Shown: positions 8,350 to 18,582 of the stretch, piece by piece | How positions within the stretch are numbered: position 1 is the stretch's first letter | Layout of the letters: every line of letters starts with the position of its first letter | NCBI GenBank assembly: GCA_964016415.1 | Contig: OZ024666.1 | Coordinates: 1,159,310 to 1,223,309, forward strand | Reading direction: 5' to 3' | DNA from: Erwinia sp. | GTDB lineage: Bacteria > Pseudomonadota > Gammaproteobacteria > Enterobacterales > Enterobacteriaceae | Length of the DNA: 64,000 nucleotides | Notes under the pieces: model-generated | What the model was told of the DNA's origin: nothing | What the model saw: the letters and a program-made list of their open reading frames with translations, nothing else | Database searches by the model: none | Made by a program: the position numbers and the translations under genes

Positions 8350-8994
8350 GTGAAAGAGTTGAAAATTGTTATCGGTATAGCCATCTTGCTGCTGGCTGGT
8401 TGTGCTAAAAAGCAGGAAGACGCACCTGTCGAGTTAGTGGAGTCGCCCTCGGCGTTTTTAATTCCGACACCCGAAAAATCCCCCCATGCCTGGGGACCAC
8501 TGACGGCGATTGCAGCAAGAAATTACGGAGTAGATCAAAAATTACTTGATGCAATCATCGTGATTGAATCCGGTGGAAATCCGGCGGCAGTCAGCAAATC
8601 AAATGCGATTGGCCTGATGCAGATCAAAGCTTCTACAGCTGGGCGTGAAGTGTACCGAATTCGCGGTCTGCCAGGACAGCCTTCCCGTCGTGATCTTCAT
8701 GATCCGGAGAAAAATATTGATATCGGTACGGCCTATCTGAAAATTATCCGGGAGCAGCATTTATCGGGTATTCGTGATCCTGAAACATTACGCTATGCGA
8801 TGATAGTCGCTTATGTGAATGGTTCTGGTGCGCTATTACGGACTTTTTCCAGTGACCGTAATAAGGCGATTGACATGATCAATGAGATGACACCGGAAGA
8901 GTTTTATCAGCATGTTCAAAATAAACATCCTGCATCCCAGGCCCCGCGTTATTTGTGGAAAGTGCAGACTGCATACAGAGGCGGAACGTTCTAA
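8350..8994 (+). CDS. emtA: Membrane-bound lytic murein endotransglycosylase A (lipoprotein)
   Basis: 214 residues with a lipoprotein signal ending in the lipobox LLAGC (Cys 18), then a lysozyme-like transglycosylase domain. The catalytic Glu is in VIESGGNP (about residue 73), followed by AIGLMQIKAS. It cleaves inside glycan strands of peptidoglycan from the outer membrane. The start is GTG at 8350, chosen because AGAGGA lies about nine bases upstream and the lipobox falls at the normal distance. It pairs functionally with the neighbouring ldcA in murein turnover. Intact. Confidence 0.93.
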   Translation: MKELKIVIGIAILLLAGCAKKQEDAPVELVESPSAFLIPTPEKSPHAWGPLTAIAARNYGVDQKLLDAIIVIESGGNPAAVSKSNAIGLMQIKASTAGREVYRIRGLPGQPSRRDLHDPEKNIDIGTAYLKIIREQHLSGIRDPETLRYAMIVAYVNGSGALLRTFSSDRNKAIDMINEMTPEEFYQHVQNKHPASQAPRYLWKVQTAYRGGTF

Positions 8995-9113
8995 TCTTTT
9001 TATGTTTATTAATTGCTGATAATTACCAGTTAATAAGATGCTTTAACTGCGCAAACTGAAAAAGGCGTCTATACTCCGAATGAGGTTAATTATCATAAAA
9101 CTAAGGAGTAAAA

Positions 9114-9362
9114 ATGGGGTTCATATCCTGGATCATTTTTGGTTTGATTGCTGGTGTTATTGCAAAGTGGATTATGCCGGGTAAAGATGGCGGTGGCTTT
9201 ATCGTTACAATCATACTTGGTATCGTTGGTGCATCAGTTGGAGGATGGATCACTATTCCGTTAGGTTTCGGTCGTGTTGATGGCTTCAATTTTGGCAGTT
9301 TTGTCGTTGCTGTATTAGGTGCCGTCATTGTGCTGTGGATCTACCGTAAGCTGAAGAGTTAG
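9114..9362 (+). CDS. yeaQ: GlsB/YeaQ/YmgE family small membrane protein
   Basis: 82 residues with three hydrophobic segments and the family pattern GLIAGVIAKWIMPGKDGGG, GIVGASVGGWI and SFVVAVLGAVIVLW. The length and the FGRVDGFNFGSF segment match YeaQ better than the 84-residue YmgE. Such proteins are inner-membrane, stress-linked in several species, and of unknown mechanism. The older name transglycosylase-associated protein has no functional basis. A clear AAGGAG ribosome site lies seven bases before the ATG. It ends with TAG. Confidence 0.9.
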   Translation: MGFISWIIFGLIAGVIAKWIMPGKDGGGFIVTIILGIVGASVGGWITIPLGFGRVDGFNFGSFVVAVLGAVIVLWIYRKLKS

Positions 9363-9717
9363 TTTTATTAATTGTTGCTACAGGGCAGGAAGCCAGCCAG
9401 ACCTGGCTGGTAATCAGCGTAGCCTGCTCTGTAGCAAACAACATAATTGCTCCTGTAGTAAATATCGGGTTGTGCCCGGTATCTCAACGCTATCATCGAA
9501 ATTTTCCATCGTTTTTACCTGTCGAAAACTAATACGCCGGACTGCGCCTCTCCTGAGACGATCATCAGGTTAGCAGTTAGCAGGTTTCACAGATTAAAAA
9601 CCGTGATGTGGCAGCGCTCCCTTTTACTAAAGAAATGCAGTGAATAGCCGATAGTGAATATGTCAAGTCAGTCAGGGAAACAGAGCAGGTGAAGGTCAAG
9701 AAAAACAGGTCAACAGG
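9363..9717. other. Intergenic region after yeaQ with a perfect inverted repeat
   Basis: No gene is seen. An 8-bp perfect inverted repeat CCAGCCAG/CTGGCTGG sits at 9393..9410, about 30 bp past yeaQ. It lacks a T-run, so it is at best a weak terminator. The rest should hold the promoter of the HD-GYP gene, but no confident promoter was found. Confidence 0.4.
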
Positions 9718-10869
9718 ATGATACGCCAGATACCCGTGCAGGCACTGCGTGTTGGCATGTACATCGACAAGCTGGAAGTGTTTTGGTTAAAACATCCATC
9801 ACTCACTAATCAGATGCTGATTACCAGCGATGAGCAAATTCGCACTATTTTTGAGAGTGGTCTTAAAACCGTCTGGATAGATGCGGAGAAAAGTGTTGTT
9901 CCCCCTGATATCATCGACCAGATCATACCCGCCAACTCAACAACAGGTGAGACAGCTGTAAAGCTGGACAGTGAAATCGTCAAAGCACAGCAGGTTTGTG
10001 ACAACGCTAAAGAGGTGATTCGATCTTTGTTCGAAAGCGCAAGGATGGGGCTGGGAATTGACACCTCGCTCACCGTGCCTGTTGTGGATGACATCACTAC
10101 GTCGATACGACGCCATCCCACAGCACTGCTCAGTATTTCACGACTCAAAAATCATGATGATTATACTTATCAACATTCGGTTGCTGTCTGTGCGCTGATG
10201 GTTTCTCTGGCAAGACAGCTGCAGTTTGATGAAAAGCTGGTGCAGCTGGCCGGCATGGCAGGATTAGTTCATGACATAGGCAAGGCGCAGATACCCGCAG
10301 AGATTTTAAATAAGCCCGGAAGACTGACTGAAAGTGAGTTTTTAGTTATAAAACAGCACCCTGTAACGGGTGCGGAAATGCTGAAAGGGACTGTTTCTGA
10401 TATTAATTTATTGGATGTTGTACTTCATCATCATGAAAAAGTTGACGGGAGTGGCTATCCGGATGGTCTGGATGATATCGCGATATCTCAGTTGTCAAAA
10501 ATGGCAGCGGTCTGTGATGTTTATGATGCGATAACATCGGAGCGACCCTATAAAGCCGGCTGGAATCCAGCATGGGCAATGCACAAAATGGCCAACTGGA
10601 AGGGCCATTTTGACCAGGACGTATTTTATGCATTTGTCAAAACAGTTGGAATTTATCCGGCTGGGTCCCTGGTGCGTCTTGCCTCCGGTCGTATTGCCGT
10701 AGTCACAGAGCCTTCTGAGGGTTCGTTACTTCGGCCAAAAGTTTGCGTTTTTTTTTCATCGACCTCTAATCAGAAAATACCTGCAGAAATTGTCGATCTG
10801 TCAGAGCCCACCTGTTGGGACAGCATAAGGACCCGAGGCGTCGAATACCTGGCGCAGATTTATGCCTGA
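9718..10869 (+). CDS. HD-GYP domain cyclic-di-GMP phosphodiesterase with DUF3391
   Basis: 383 residues. An N-terminal DUF3391 domain (about 1-120, IPVQALRVGMYIDKL) is followed by an HD-GYP domain (about 140-330). Metal and substrate residues are present: YQHS (His 153), HDIGK (185-189), KQHP, HHHEK and GSGYPDGL (244-251). HD-GYP proteins hydrolyse c-di-GMP to pGpG or GMP and generally promote motility over biofilm. It lies 460 bp upstream of flhDC in the same direction, which suggests a link to flagellar control but does not prove it. No signal peptide or transmembrane helix is evident. Confidence 0.9.
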   Translation: MIRQIPVQALRVGMYIDKLEVFWLKHPSLTNQMLITSDEQIRTIFESGLKTVWIDAEKSVVPPDIIDQIIPANSTTGETAVKLDSEIVKAQQVCDNAKEVIRSLFESARMGLGIDTSLTVPVVDDITTSIRRHPTALLSISRLKNHDDYTYQHSVAVCALMVSLARQLQFDEKLVQLAGMAGLVHDIGKAQIPAEILNKPGRLTESEFLVIKQHPVTGAEMLKGTVSDINLLDVVLHHHEKVDGSGYPDGLDDIAISQLSKMAAVCDVYDAITSERPYKAGWNPAWAMHKMANWKGHFDQDVFYAFVKTVGIYPAGSLVRLASGRIAVVTEPSEGSLLRPKVCVFFSSTSNQKIPAEIVDLSEPTCWDSIRTRGVEYLAQIYA

Positions 10870-11330
10870 TTCGTTGTTAAAAATGGGAGAGAATTAATGA
10901 TGATTACAAATCATTCATAAAAATTTCTGCTAAAATGAAATCGCAGCATAGTAATCATCTTTGTTATTGATAGGTTGTATGTGTGTTTTTGTTTTGTTAT
11001 CTTCAGGCGGTCTTACTCTATCTAAAATTTCAAGTTTGTTGTAGAGAGTGACCGTAATCGGTAGAGATAGAGAAGAAACGCTCTAAACAGTGATAAAAAA
11101 TAAACATCCTGCAGGGAAGGCGTCAGGTAGAATCAAACTCAGGGGCAACAAACGGCAAAATGGGTTTTAAGACGACTTTCTGTACTGCAGCAAAAGCTGC
11201 GTGTTAACAGCTTCCTAAACGTTAGGCTTCGGCCTTTTTTTTTGCCATTAAAATGGTTCAGTACATACTATTATTAACAGTAGTAGTACTGTAATTTAAC
11301 GTTTATGTAGCGTCAGTCAGGATAAGAATC
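10870..11330. promoter_or_regulatory. Long flhDC upstream region with UUCG hairpin
   Basis: 461 bp without a gene. A small hairpin AGGC-TTCG-GCCT with a run of nine T lies at 11224..11243, about 90 bp before flhD. It could terminate transcription coming from the HD-GYP gene or attenuate flhDC. Long leaders with many regulator sites are normal for flhDC in enterobacteria. I did not identify individual operators. Confidence 0.45.
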
Positions 11331-11684
11331 ATGGGCACATCAGATCTACTTAAGCATATTTATGATATCAATCTATCGTATTTATTACTTTCCCAGCGAC
11401 TCATCAATGAGGACAAAGCATCAGCAATGTTCCGGCTAGGCATTACCGAGGAGATGGCTGCTGCGCTTGCCGCTTTGACTCTTCCCGAAATGGTCAAGCT
11501 CGCTGAAACTAATCAACTTATATGCCAATTCCGTTTTGAAGATCCAGCGTCAATCACGCGGCTTACCCAGGAATCCCGTGTTGATGATCTACAACAAATA
11601 CATACAGGTATTTTACTTTCCAGCCGTCTTTTACGTTCTGTCTCTGACCGGGATGAGTCATCATCGAAAAAGAGGGCCAGTTAA
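11331..11684 (+). CDS. flhD: Flagellar master regulator subunit FlhD
   Basis: 117 residues, the usual FlhD size. Characteristic segments are [26 protein letters not shown], and [18 protein letters not shown]. FlhD forms FlhD4C2 with FlhC, activating class II flagellar promoters with sigma70 RNA polymerase. The stop overlaps the flhC start (TAATG), so the two are coupled. Intact, although many genes it would control are broken in this window. Confidence 0.97.
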   Translation: MGTSDLLKHIYDINLSYLLLSQRLINEDKASAMFRLGITEEMAAALAALTLPEMVKLAETNQLICQFRFEDPASITRLTQESRVDDLQQIHTGILLSSRLLRSVSDRDESSSKKRAS

Positions 11685-12262
11685 TGGGCGAAAAAAGCAT
11701 TGTTCAGGAAGCTCATGATATACAACTGGCTATTGAGCTAATTTCTCTTGGCGCACGCCTGCAAATGTTGGAGAGTGAAACGCAACTTAGCCGTGGACGG
11801 CTAATTAAACTGTATAAAGAGTTACGTGGCAGTCCTCCCCCCAAGGGAATGTTGCCGTTCTCTACAGACTGGTTTATGACCTGGGAGCAAAATATACATG
11901 CTTCTATCTTCTGTAACGTGTGGCAGTTTCTCCTGAGAAGTGGGCTTAGCAGCGGTGTTGATGCCGTAATTAAAGCTTACCGACTTTATCTCGAACAGTG
12001 TCCCGAGCAGGATGATGCTCCTTTACTAGGGCTAACTCGTGCCTGGACCCTGGTGCGTTTTGTTGAGAGCGACATGCTTGAATTGACCGGATGCAAATCC
12101 TGTGGAGGCGCATTCATTAACCATACCCATCAGCCCGCAGGCAGCTTTGTCTGCAGTCTCTGTCAGCCTCCTTCGCGTGCAGTGAAAAAACGTAAACTTT
12201 CCGGTTTATCTGCCGATAACTCGTTAAAACTGCTGGATGAACAGGTTAAGAAGGCTGTTTAA
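11684..12262 (+). CDS. flhC: Flagellar master regulator subunit FlhC
   Basis: 192 residues. Family hallmarks include [31 protein letters not shown], and the zinc-binding cysteines CKSCGG...CSLC near 138-160. With FlhD it is the DNA-binding master activator of flagellar genes. It overlaps flhD by one base. A strong terminator follows at 12285..12313, before motA. Intact. Confidence 0.97.
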   Translation: MGEKSIVQEAHDIQLAIELISLGARLQMLESETQLSRGRLIKLYKELRGSPPPKGMLPFSTDWFMTWEQNIHASIFCNVWQFLLRSGLSSGVDAVIKAYRLYLEQCPEQDDAPLLGLTRAWTLVRFVESDMLELTGCKSCGGAFINHTHQPAGSFVCSLCQPPSRAVKKRKLSGLSADNSLKLLDEQVKKAV

Positions 12263-12284
12263 GACGGTTTTCAGGGACGAGACC

Positions 12285-12313
12285 AGCAGCGGTTATTACC
12301 GCTGCTTTTTTTT
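12285..12313 (+). terminator. Rho-independent terminator after flhC
   Basis: A perfect 8-bp stem AGCAGCGG/CCGCTGCT with a 6-base loop is followed by a run of eight T residues. It ends the flhDC transcript. Confidence 0.88.
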
Positions 12314-12385
12314 GCCCACGGTGGGGTGACGACCAGTTTATGTGTTATGTGTTTCACCGACGCGTCCCGGACGTAAGGATATTTC

Positions 12386-12835
12386 GTGTTAATTATCTTG
12401 GGTTATATTGTGGTTCTTGGGTCGGTACTGGGAGGCTATGCATTAGTTGGCGGCCATCTGGGTGCGTTGTACCAGCCCTCAGAGCTCCTGATTATCGGTG
12501 GTGCTGGGGTTGGAGCCTTCATCGTTGGTAATAATGGCAAAGCAATTAAAGCCACGATTAAAGCATTGCCCCTGTTGATGCGCGGTTCAAAATATAACAA
12601 AGCTGTCTATATGGATTTGATGTCATTGTTATATCGGTTAATGGCAAAGTCTCGCCAGCAAGGCATGCTCTCTCTTGAAAGAGACATTGAAGAGCCTTCT
12701 CAAAGTGAAATTTTCACAGCGTATCCGCGGATTGCCGGAGACCCGAAGCTGATGGATTTTATCACAGACTACCTGCGTTTAATGATCAGCGGAAACATGA
12801 ATGCGTTAGAAATTGAGACGCTGATGGATGAAGAG
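12386..12835 (+). pseudogene. motA: motA, 5' half only, cut by an IS element
   Basis: 150 codons of the flagellar stator protein MotA: LIILGYIVVLGSVLGGYA, QPSELLIIGGAGVGAFIVGN, SLLYRLMAKSRQQGM, and IETLMDEE at the end. E. coli MotA has 295 residues, so about half is present. The GTG start follows TAAGGAT; E. coli motA also uses GTG. At 12836 the reading frame runs into the left end of the IS. The second half of motA is not found on the other side, so this is a deletion rather than a simple insertion. The lost part includes the third and fourth helices needed for the proton channel. Confidence 0.95.
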
Positions 12836-12843
12836 TGTAGTGG

Positions 12844-13767
<924 letters not shown>

Positions 13768-13831
13768 TCATTCTCCATTTCAAGGCGTTGTATCCGTTTT
13801 CTCATTTCCCTGAGTTCAGTCTGCTCAGGCG

Positions 13832-14008
13832 TCAGAGGCAGCCCCGGGGGCGTTTTCCCTGGCGCTCGATACGTAACGATTTTACCCGGCGGTTGATGGC
13901 GGAGAGGCTGACGTTCATCGCCTTAGCCGCCTCGCCGTGAGTGTAGTTCTGATCCAGGACCAGTTTTGCCGCTTCGACTTTAAATTCAGCAGTAAATGCT
14001 TTGCTCAT
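13832..14008 (-). pseudogene. IS3-family OrfA, copy 1, probably frameshifted
   Basis: The start [20 protein letters not shown] and [16 protein letters not shown] is an IS3-type helix-turn-helix OrfA. The frame stops after [10 protein letters not shown]. One base over, it continues as [22 protein letters not shown] and on to [16 protein letters not shown], the normal OrfA tail. A one-base loss in the A-run of GGGAAAACG at about 13848..13855 accounts for this. Without correction, the leucine-zipper part and the OrfAB fusion cannot be made in frame. Copy 2 has the same defect. Confidence 0.75.
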
Positions 14009-14082
14009 TGGTTCACCTATAAGATGTTGAGGTGAGCATATCACCTCTGCTCAGGTGGCCAAATTCAGTGTGCCACTACACT

Positions 14083-14157
14083 ATCCAGCAGCCGAAAAAA
14101 ATACAGCAGTTACCGGCAAAAGCAGAGAGCACAAATGATAACTGGGAAACATTTTAA
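14083..14157 (+). pseudogene. C-terminal remnant of a methyl-accepting chemotaxis protein (NWETF tail)
   Basis: Directly right of the IS, the frame ends with AKAESTNDNWETF and a stop. The C-terminal NWETF pentapeptide is the CheR/CheB docking tag of the Tar/Tsr receptors. About 24 residues remain. In E. coli this position, just before cheR, is occupied by Tap downstream of Tar. The rest of the receptor, together with cheW, cheA, motB and half of motA, is missing. Confidence 0.85.
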
Positions 14158-14259
14158 TTTGACCTGGTTGATGCGTTCTCCCTGACACTCAACAGAGTCA
14201 GTCGCAAAGATAACAGGTTACTGAATCCCTCAGTTGGATGTGTCTCAGGATGGTCTGGA

Positions 14260-15126
14260 ATGAAAAGAACGATGGTAGCAGGAGTAGGGGATATGGCAAC
14301 GCCACTTGCACAAATGGTGCAACGCTTACCGTTATCAGATGCGCATTTCAAACGTATCAGTCAATTAATTTATCAGCGAGCAGGATTAGTTCTCGCTGAT
14401 CATAAGCGTGAAATGGTTTACAACCGTTTGGTTCGCCGCCTGCGGTTGCTTGGGATTGACGATTTTGGTCAGTATCTCGCCCAGCTGGAAGCAAATCAAA
14501 ATAATAATGAATGGCAGGCATTTATCAATGCGTTAACCACGAATCTCACTGCGTTTTTTCGTGAAGCGCATCATTTTCCTATTTTGGCCGCACATGCCAA
14601 AAAATGCAGTGGGAACGTGAATGTCTGGTGTGCTGCAGCGTCAACTGGTGAAGAACCCTACTCAATAGCGATGACGCTTGCTGAAACACTGGGTAATGGT
14701 AAGTTTCAGGTTTTTGCCAGTGATATAGACACCCAGGTACTGGAAAAGGCGGTGAGTGGTATTTACCGTTAGGAGGATTTGCGCATGTTGTCAGCGCAGC
14801 AACGTCAACGTTTCTTCTTCCGTGGAACCGGGCCACAAACAGGGATGGTGCGCGTCAGGCCTGAATTGGCAGGCGCAGTCACTGTCGCTCCCTTGAATTT
14901 ACTGGATAAAACGTGGTCTATACCGGGTCCTTTTGATGCCATATTTTGTCGTAATGTCATAATCCATTTCGATAAAGAGACACAGGAAATAATTTTGAAA
15001 CGCTTTGTGTCCATGCTGAAACCCAATGGAATTCTGTTTGCCGGTCACTCTGAAAACTTCAGTCAGATAAGCAAAGAATTTTATCTGCGCGGTCAGACTG
15101 TCTACGGGCTAACTAAGGATAGATAA
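14260..15126 (+). pseudogene. cheR: cheR, chemotaxis protein methyltransferase, interrupted by an amber codon
   Basis: A 288-codon frame matches CheR throughout: LSDAHFKRISQLIYQRAGLVL, TNLTAFFREAHHFP, the SAM-binding AAASTGEEPYSIA, then FDAIFCRNVIIHF and AGHSENFS. A single in-frame TAG at 14770..14772, just after EKAVSGIYR, splits it. A CAG codon is a likely ancestor. CheR methylates chemoreceptor glutamates. A better ribosome site (GGAGTAGGGGAT) precedes an ATG at 14293, which may be the true start. The 3' end overlaps cheB (TAATG). As read, only 170 residues would be made, without half of the SAM fold. Confidence 0.93.
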
Positions 15127-16172
15127 TGCGAAAAATTAAAGTACTCTGTGTTGATGACTCTGCACTAATGCGTCAGTTGATGACGGAAATTATCAATAGC
15201 CATCCTGATATGGAAATGGTAGCGCAGGCACCCGATCCACTTGTAGCTCGTGAACTGATAAAACAGCATAACCCTGACGTGCTGACACTGGATGTTGAGA
15301 TGCCAAGAATGGATGGGCTCGATTTTCTGGAAAAATTAATGCGTCTGCGACCAATGCCTGTAGTAATGGTCTCTTCACTAACGGGTAAGGGTTCGGAAAT
15401 CACACTGCGGGCTCTGGAGTTGGGCGCGGTGGACTTTGTTACCAAACCGTCGTTAGGTATCAGGGATGGTATGCTGGCGTACAGTGAAACAATCGCGGAT
15501 AAAGTGCGTGCCGCAGCGCGGTCAAGACCTCAGGCGCGCAAAGCGACCTCAACGCCACTACTGAAGGCGGGTCCATTGCTGAGTAGTGAAAAGTTGATCG
15601 CAATTGGCGCATCAACCGGTGGAACGGAAGCAATACGTCAGGTGCTTGAGCCGTTACCGCTGAACAGTCCGGCACTCTTGATTACGCAGCATATGCCTCC
15701 GGAATTTACCCGCTCATTTGCAGAAAGGCTCAATAAGCTGTGTCAAATCACCGTGAAGGAGGCACAGGATGGTGAGCGGATTTTACCCGGGCATGCTTAT
15801 ATAGCACCAGGCGCTATTCATCTTGAGTTAGTACGTAGTGGGGCAAATTATCAGGTTAAACTGCATGAAGAGGCGCCGGTTAATCGTCACCGACCCTCGG
15901 TAGATGTACTGTTTCGTTCAGTAGCGAAGTATGCCGGACGCAATGCGGTGGGTGTTATTTTAACTGGTATAGGTAATGACGGTGCTGCAGGTCTGTTAGA
16001 GATGAAACAGGCGGGTGCGTGGACTATTGCCCAAAATGAAGCCAGCTGTGTGGTATTCGGAATGCCGCGGGAGGCAATTGCCCTCGGCGGCGCGAGCGAG
16101 GTGGTGGATCTTAACCAGATCAGTCAGCATATGCTGGCAAAAATCAGTGCCGGACAGGCGCTTCGTATCTAA
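15126..16172 (+). CDS. cheB: Chemotaxis response regulator protein-glutamate methylesterase
   Basis: 348 residues. A receiver domain (about 1-120) has DDS near the N-terminus, phospho-Asp in [11 protein letters not shown] and Lys in VTKPSLG. A CheB_methylest domain (about 155-345) has catalytic Ser in [10 protein letters not shown], His in ITQHMPP and Asp in GIGNDGAAG. It demethylates or deamidates chemoreceptors when phosphorylated by CheA. It appears intact even though CheA and all local receptors are lost. Coupled to cheR by a one-base overlap. Confidence 0.97.
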   Translation: MRKIKVLCVDDSALMRQLMTEIINSHPDMEMVAQAPDPLVARELIKQHNPDVLTLDVEMPRMDGLDFLEKLMRLRPMPVVMVSSLTGKGSEITLRALELGAVDFVTKPSLGIRDGMLAYSETIADKVRAAARSRPQARKATSTPLLKAGPLLSSEKLIAIGASTGGTEAIRQVLEPLPLNSPALLITQHMPPEFTRSFAERLNKLCQITVKEAQDGERILPGHAYIAPGAIHLELVRSGANYQVKLHEEAPVNRHRPSVDVLFRSVAKYAGRNAVGVILTGIGNDGAAGLLEMKQAGAWTIAQNEASCVVFGMPREAIALGGASEVVDLNQISQHMLAKISAGQALRI

Positions 16173-16212
16173 CGCGGCACGCAGGTGCAGACAACGAATA
16201 ATAGGAGTAAAA

Positions 16213-16602
16213 ATGGCTGATAAAAACTTGCGCTTTTTGGCGGTAGATGATTTTAACACCATGCGTCGGATCGTGCGGAACTTGCTCAAAGAGTTAGGTT
16301 TCAATAATGTTGAAGAAGCTGAAGATGGTGTCGACGCACTGGCAAAATTGCGCGCCAGCTAGTTTGATTTTGTGATTTCAGACTGGAACATGCCAAACAT
16401 GGACGGACTTGAGTTACTGAAGACGATTGGTGAGGACGCAGCATTGGGCCAGTTACCTGTACTTATGGTCACAGCGGAGGCGAAAAAAGAGAACATTATT
16501 GCTGCTGCTCAGGCAGGCGCCAGTGGCTATGTTGTAAAACCCTTCACAGCAGCAACGCTGGAAGAAAAACTGGGTAAGATTTTCGAAAAACTGGGTATGT
16601 AA
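16213..16602 (+). pseudogene. cheY: cheY, chemotaxis response regulator, interrupted by an amber codon
   Basis: A 129-codon frame matches Che[21 protein letters not shown], phospho-Asp in [21 protein letters not shown] and [14 protein letters not shown]. One in-frame TAG at 16360..16362 interrupts it between LAKLRAS and FDFVISDW. E. coli has Gly at about this place. Without readthrough, only 49 residues are made and the phosphorylation site is lost. CheY-P binds the flagellar switch to cause tumbling. A strong TAGGAG ribosome site precedes the ATG. Confidence 0.94.
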
Positions 16603-16611
16603 GGAGTTGCG

Positions 16612-17253
16612 ATGACGACTATTCCGACACCGAATGTTGATGCAAACTCAGCACATGACATCATCACTCGCATAGGTTCTCTGACACGAATGTTACGTGA
16701 CAGTTTGCGCGAGTTAGGGCTTGATCAGGCGATTGCCGAGGTAGCAGAAGCGATCCCTGATGCCCGTGATCGCTTGGATTACGTAGTACAAATGACAGCG
16801 CAGGCAGCGGAACGTGCACTAAACTGTGTGGAGGCTTCGCAACCACGTCAGGTGCAAATGGAACGAGAAGCAAAAGCGTTGACCGAGCGTTGGGATGAGT
16901 GGTTTGAACATCCTGTCGAATTGGCAGATGCTCGTTCAATTGTTTCTGATACACGTGGTTATCTGCAGTCAGTTCCGGAACATACCGCCTTCACTAATGC
17001 ACAATTGATGGAAATTATGATGGCGCAGGATTTCCAGGACCTGACTGGTCAGGTTATCAAGCGTATGATGGATGTGATTCAGGAAATCGAACGTCAGTTG
17101 CTGATGGTGTTACTTGAAAATATGCCAGACCAGCCAGCAAGAGCCAGCAAAGAAGATGGCCTGTTGAATGGACCTCAGATAAATGGTACCGCTCCGGGTA
17201 TTGTCGCCAATCAGGACCAGGTTGATGACCTGCTTGATAGTCTTGGCTTCTAG
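16612..17253 (+). CDS. cheZ: CheY-P phosphatase CheZ
   Basis: 213 residues, the standard length. The long helical hairpin is evident, with the catalytic-region sequence [20 protein letters not shown] (Asp and Gln of QDFQDLTGQ) and a C-terminal [12 protein letters not shown] peptide that binds CheY. Good AAGGAG ribosome site. It lies nine bases after cheY. It appears intact although its substrate gene is broken. It ends in TAG. Confidence 0.96.
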   Translation: MTTIPTPNVDANSAHDIITRIGSLTRMLRDSLRELGLDQAIAEVAEAIPDARDRLDYVVQMTAQAAERALNCVEASQPRQVQMEREAKALTERWDEWFEHPVELADARSIVSDTRGYLQSVPEHTAFTNAQLMEIMMAQDFQDLTGQVIKRMMDVIQEIERQLLMVLLENMPDQPARASKEDGLLNGPQINGTAPGIVANQDQVDDLLDSLGF

Positions 17254-17422
17254 TCTGTGAAGCCCCTGGGCAGTTGAGAGTGTAGTTATTCGTACCACTC
17301 TCTACTGCACCTCCCTGAGTTATAGCAGAAATAACCGCCCCTTTACCGCTCTACTCTGTGCATTACCTGGCCCAAATTCTGCGATGCTGAGCACTGATAA
17401 ATGATGGCTCAGGATGGATGTT

Positions 17423-18582
17423 GTGGCGCAGGACAGTGATGAGGAAAAGACTGAATCCGCTACCCCCACCGCATTGAAAAAGCGCGTGAAGAGGGGGATA
17501 TTCCCCGATCCCGTGAGCTGACTTCGGTACTGCTGCTGGTGATTGGATTGGGCATTTTATGGGTGGGTGGTGCTTCACTGGCTCAACAGTTGGCTGAACT
17601 TATCACGACAGGGCTTAATTTTAACCATTCAGTGGTCAGTGACAGCACGCAAATGGTCACGTTACTGGCAAAACTCCTGACCCAGGGAATTATGGCGCTG
17701 CTGCCTCTGCTGCCTCTGCTGCCTCTGCTGGCAGGACTGATACTGGTTGCGATTGCCGCCCCGATGTTACTGGGAGGGGTGGTTATCAGCACGAAAGCGA
17801 TCAAGTTCGATGTTGGCAAGATGAACCCATTGGAAGGATTAGCTCGTCTTTTTTCTGCTCAGTCAGCGGCTGAGTTACTTAAAGCGGTATTAAAGGCACT
17901 GCTGGTTGGCAGTGTGACTGGCCTCTATTTGCAATATCGCCTGCCAGAGATGCTGCATCTGATCAGTGAGTCACCGTTTAACGCTCTGGCAAACGCCTTA
18001 ACAATGCTGGCCACCTGCTGTTTATTGATTGTTCTCGGCTTGTCACCGAAGGTTGGCTTTGATGTGTTCTGGCAGCTTTACAGTTATTTCAAAAAATTAC
18101 GTATGACGCGTCAGGATATTCGTGACGAATTTAAACAACAGGAAGGTGATCCTCATGTCAAAGGGCGCATTCGGCAACAGATGAGAGCGGCTGCCCGCAG
18201 ACGCATGATGGCTGATATTCCTAAAGCGGACGTAATTGTAACCAACCCAACGCACTACGCAGTGGCATTACAGTATGAAGAAAAACGCATGAGTGCACCC
18301 AAAGTGCTGGCAAAAGGGGCCGGTGAGATTGCTTTACGCATTCGCGAGATCGCAGCAGAACATCGGATACCCCAGTTAGAAGCTCCGCCCCTGGCGCGAG
18401 CACTATACCGACACAGTGAGATTGGACGGCATATTCCGGGCACGCTTTATGCAGCGGTCGCGGAAGTGTTAGCCTGGGTATGGCAGCTGAAGCGCTGGAA
18501 GCGCGAAGGTGGCTTAATTCCCAGAAAACCCGACAACCTGCCAGTGCCTGAAGCACTGGATTTTGGCGTAAGTGAGGATTAA
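17423..18582 (+). pseudogene. flhB: flhB, flagellar type III export switch protein, frameshifted near the start
   Basis: From 17539 the frame encodes 347 residues of FlhB: transmembrane segments, then KLRMTRQDIRDEFKQQEGDP, the autocleavage NPTH motif (TNPTHYAVAL), and LEAPPLARALYRH. The true N-terminus begins at the GTG at 17423 (VAQDSDEEKTESATP) and should continue HRIEKAREEGDIPRSRELTS. A one-base loss in the C-run at 17463..17467 throws it out of frame, leading to a TGA. A second oddity is a threefold 9-bp repeat at 17701..17727 that lengthens a membrane helix by (LLP) units. FlhB sets export specificity from hook to filament. Confidence 0.88.
17701..17727 (+). repeat. Tandem 9-bp repeat (3x) inside flhB
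   Basis: CTGCCTCTG occurs three times in perfect tandem, encoding LPL units in the second hydrophobic region. E. coli FlhB has no such repeat here and is about six residues shorter in this segment. Expansion by slipped-strand replication is the simplest explanation. Confidence 0.85.

Noticed and set aside
12314..12385. Sigma-28 promoter before motA
   Set aside because: The best candidate (TTTCACCGACGCG region) matches the TAAA-N15-GCCGATAA consensus too poorly.
17275..17304. Terminator between cheZ and flhB
   Set aside because: An inverted repeat GAGAGTG/CACTCTC exists, but there is no T-run; it may be only an mRNA hairpin.
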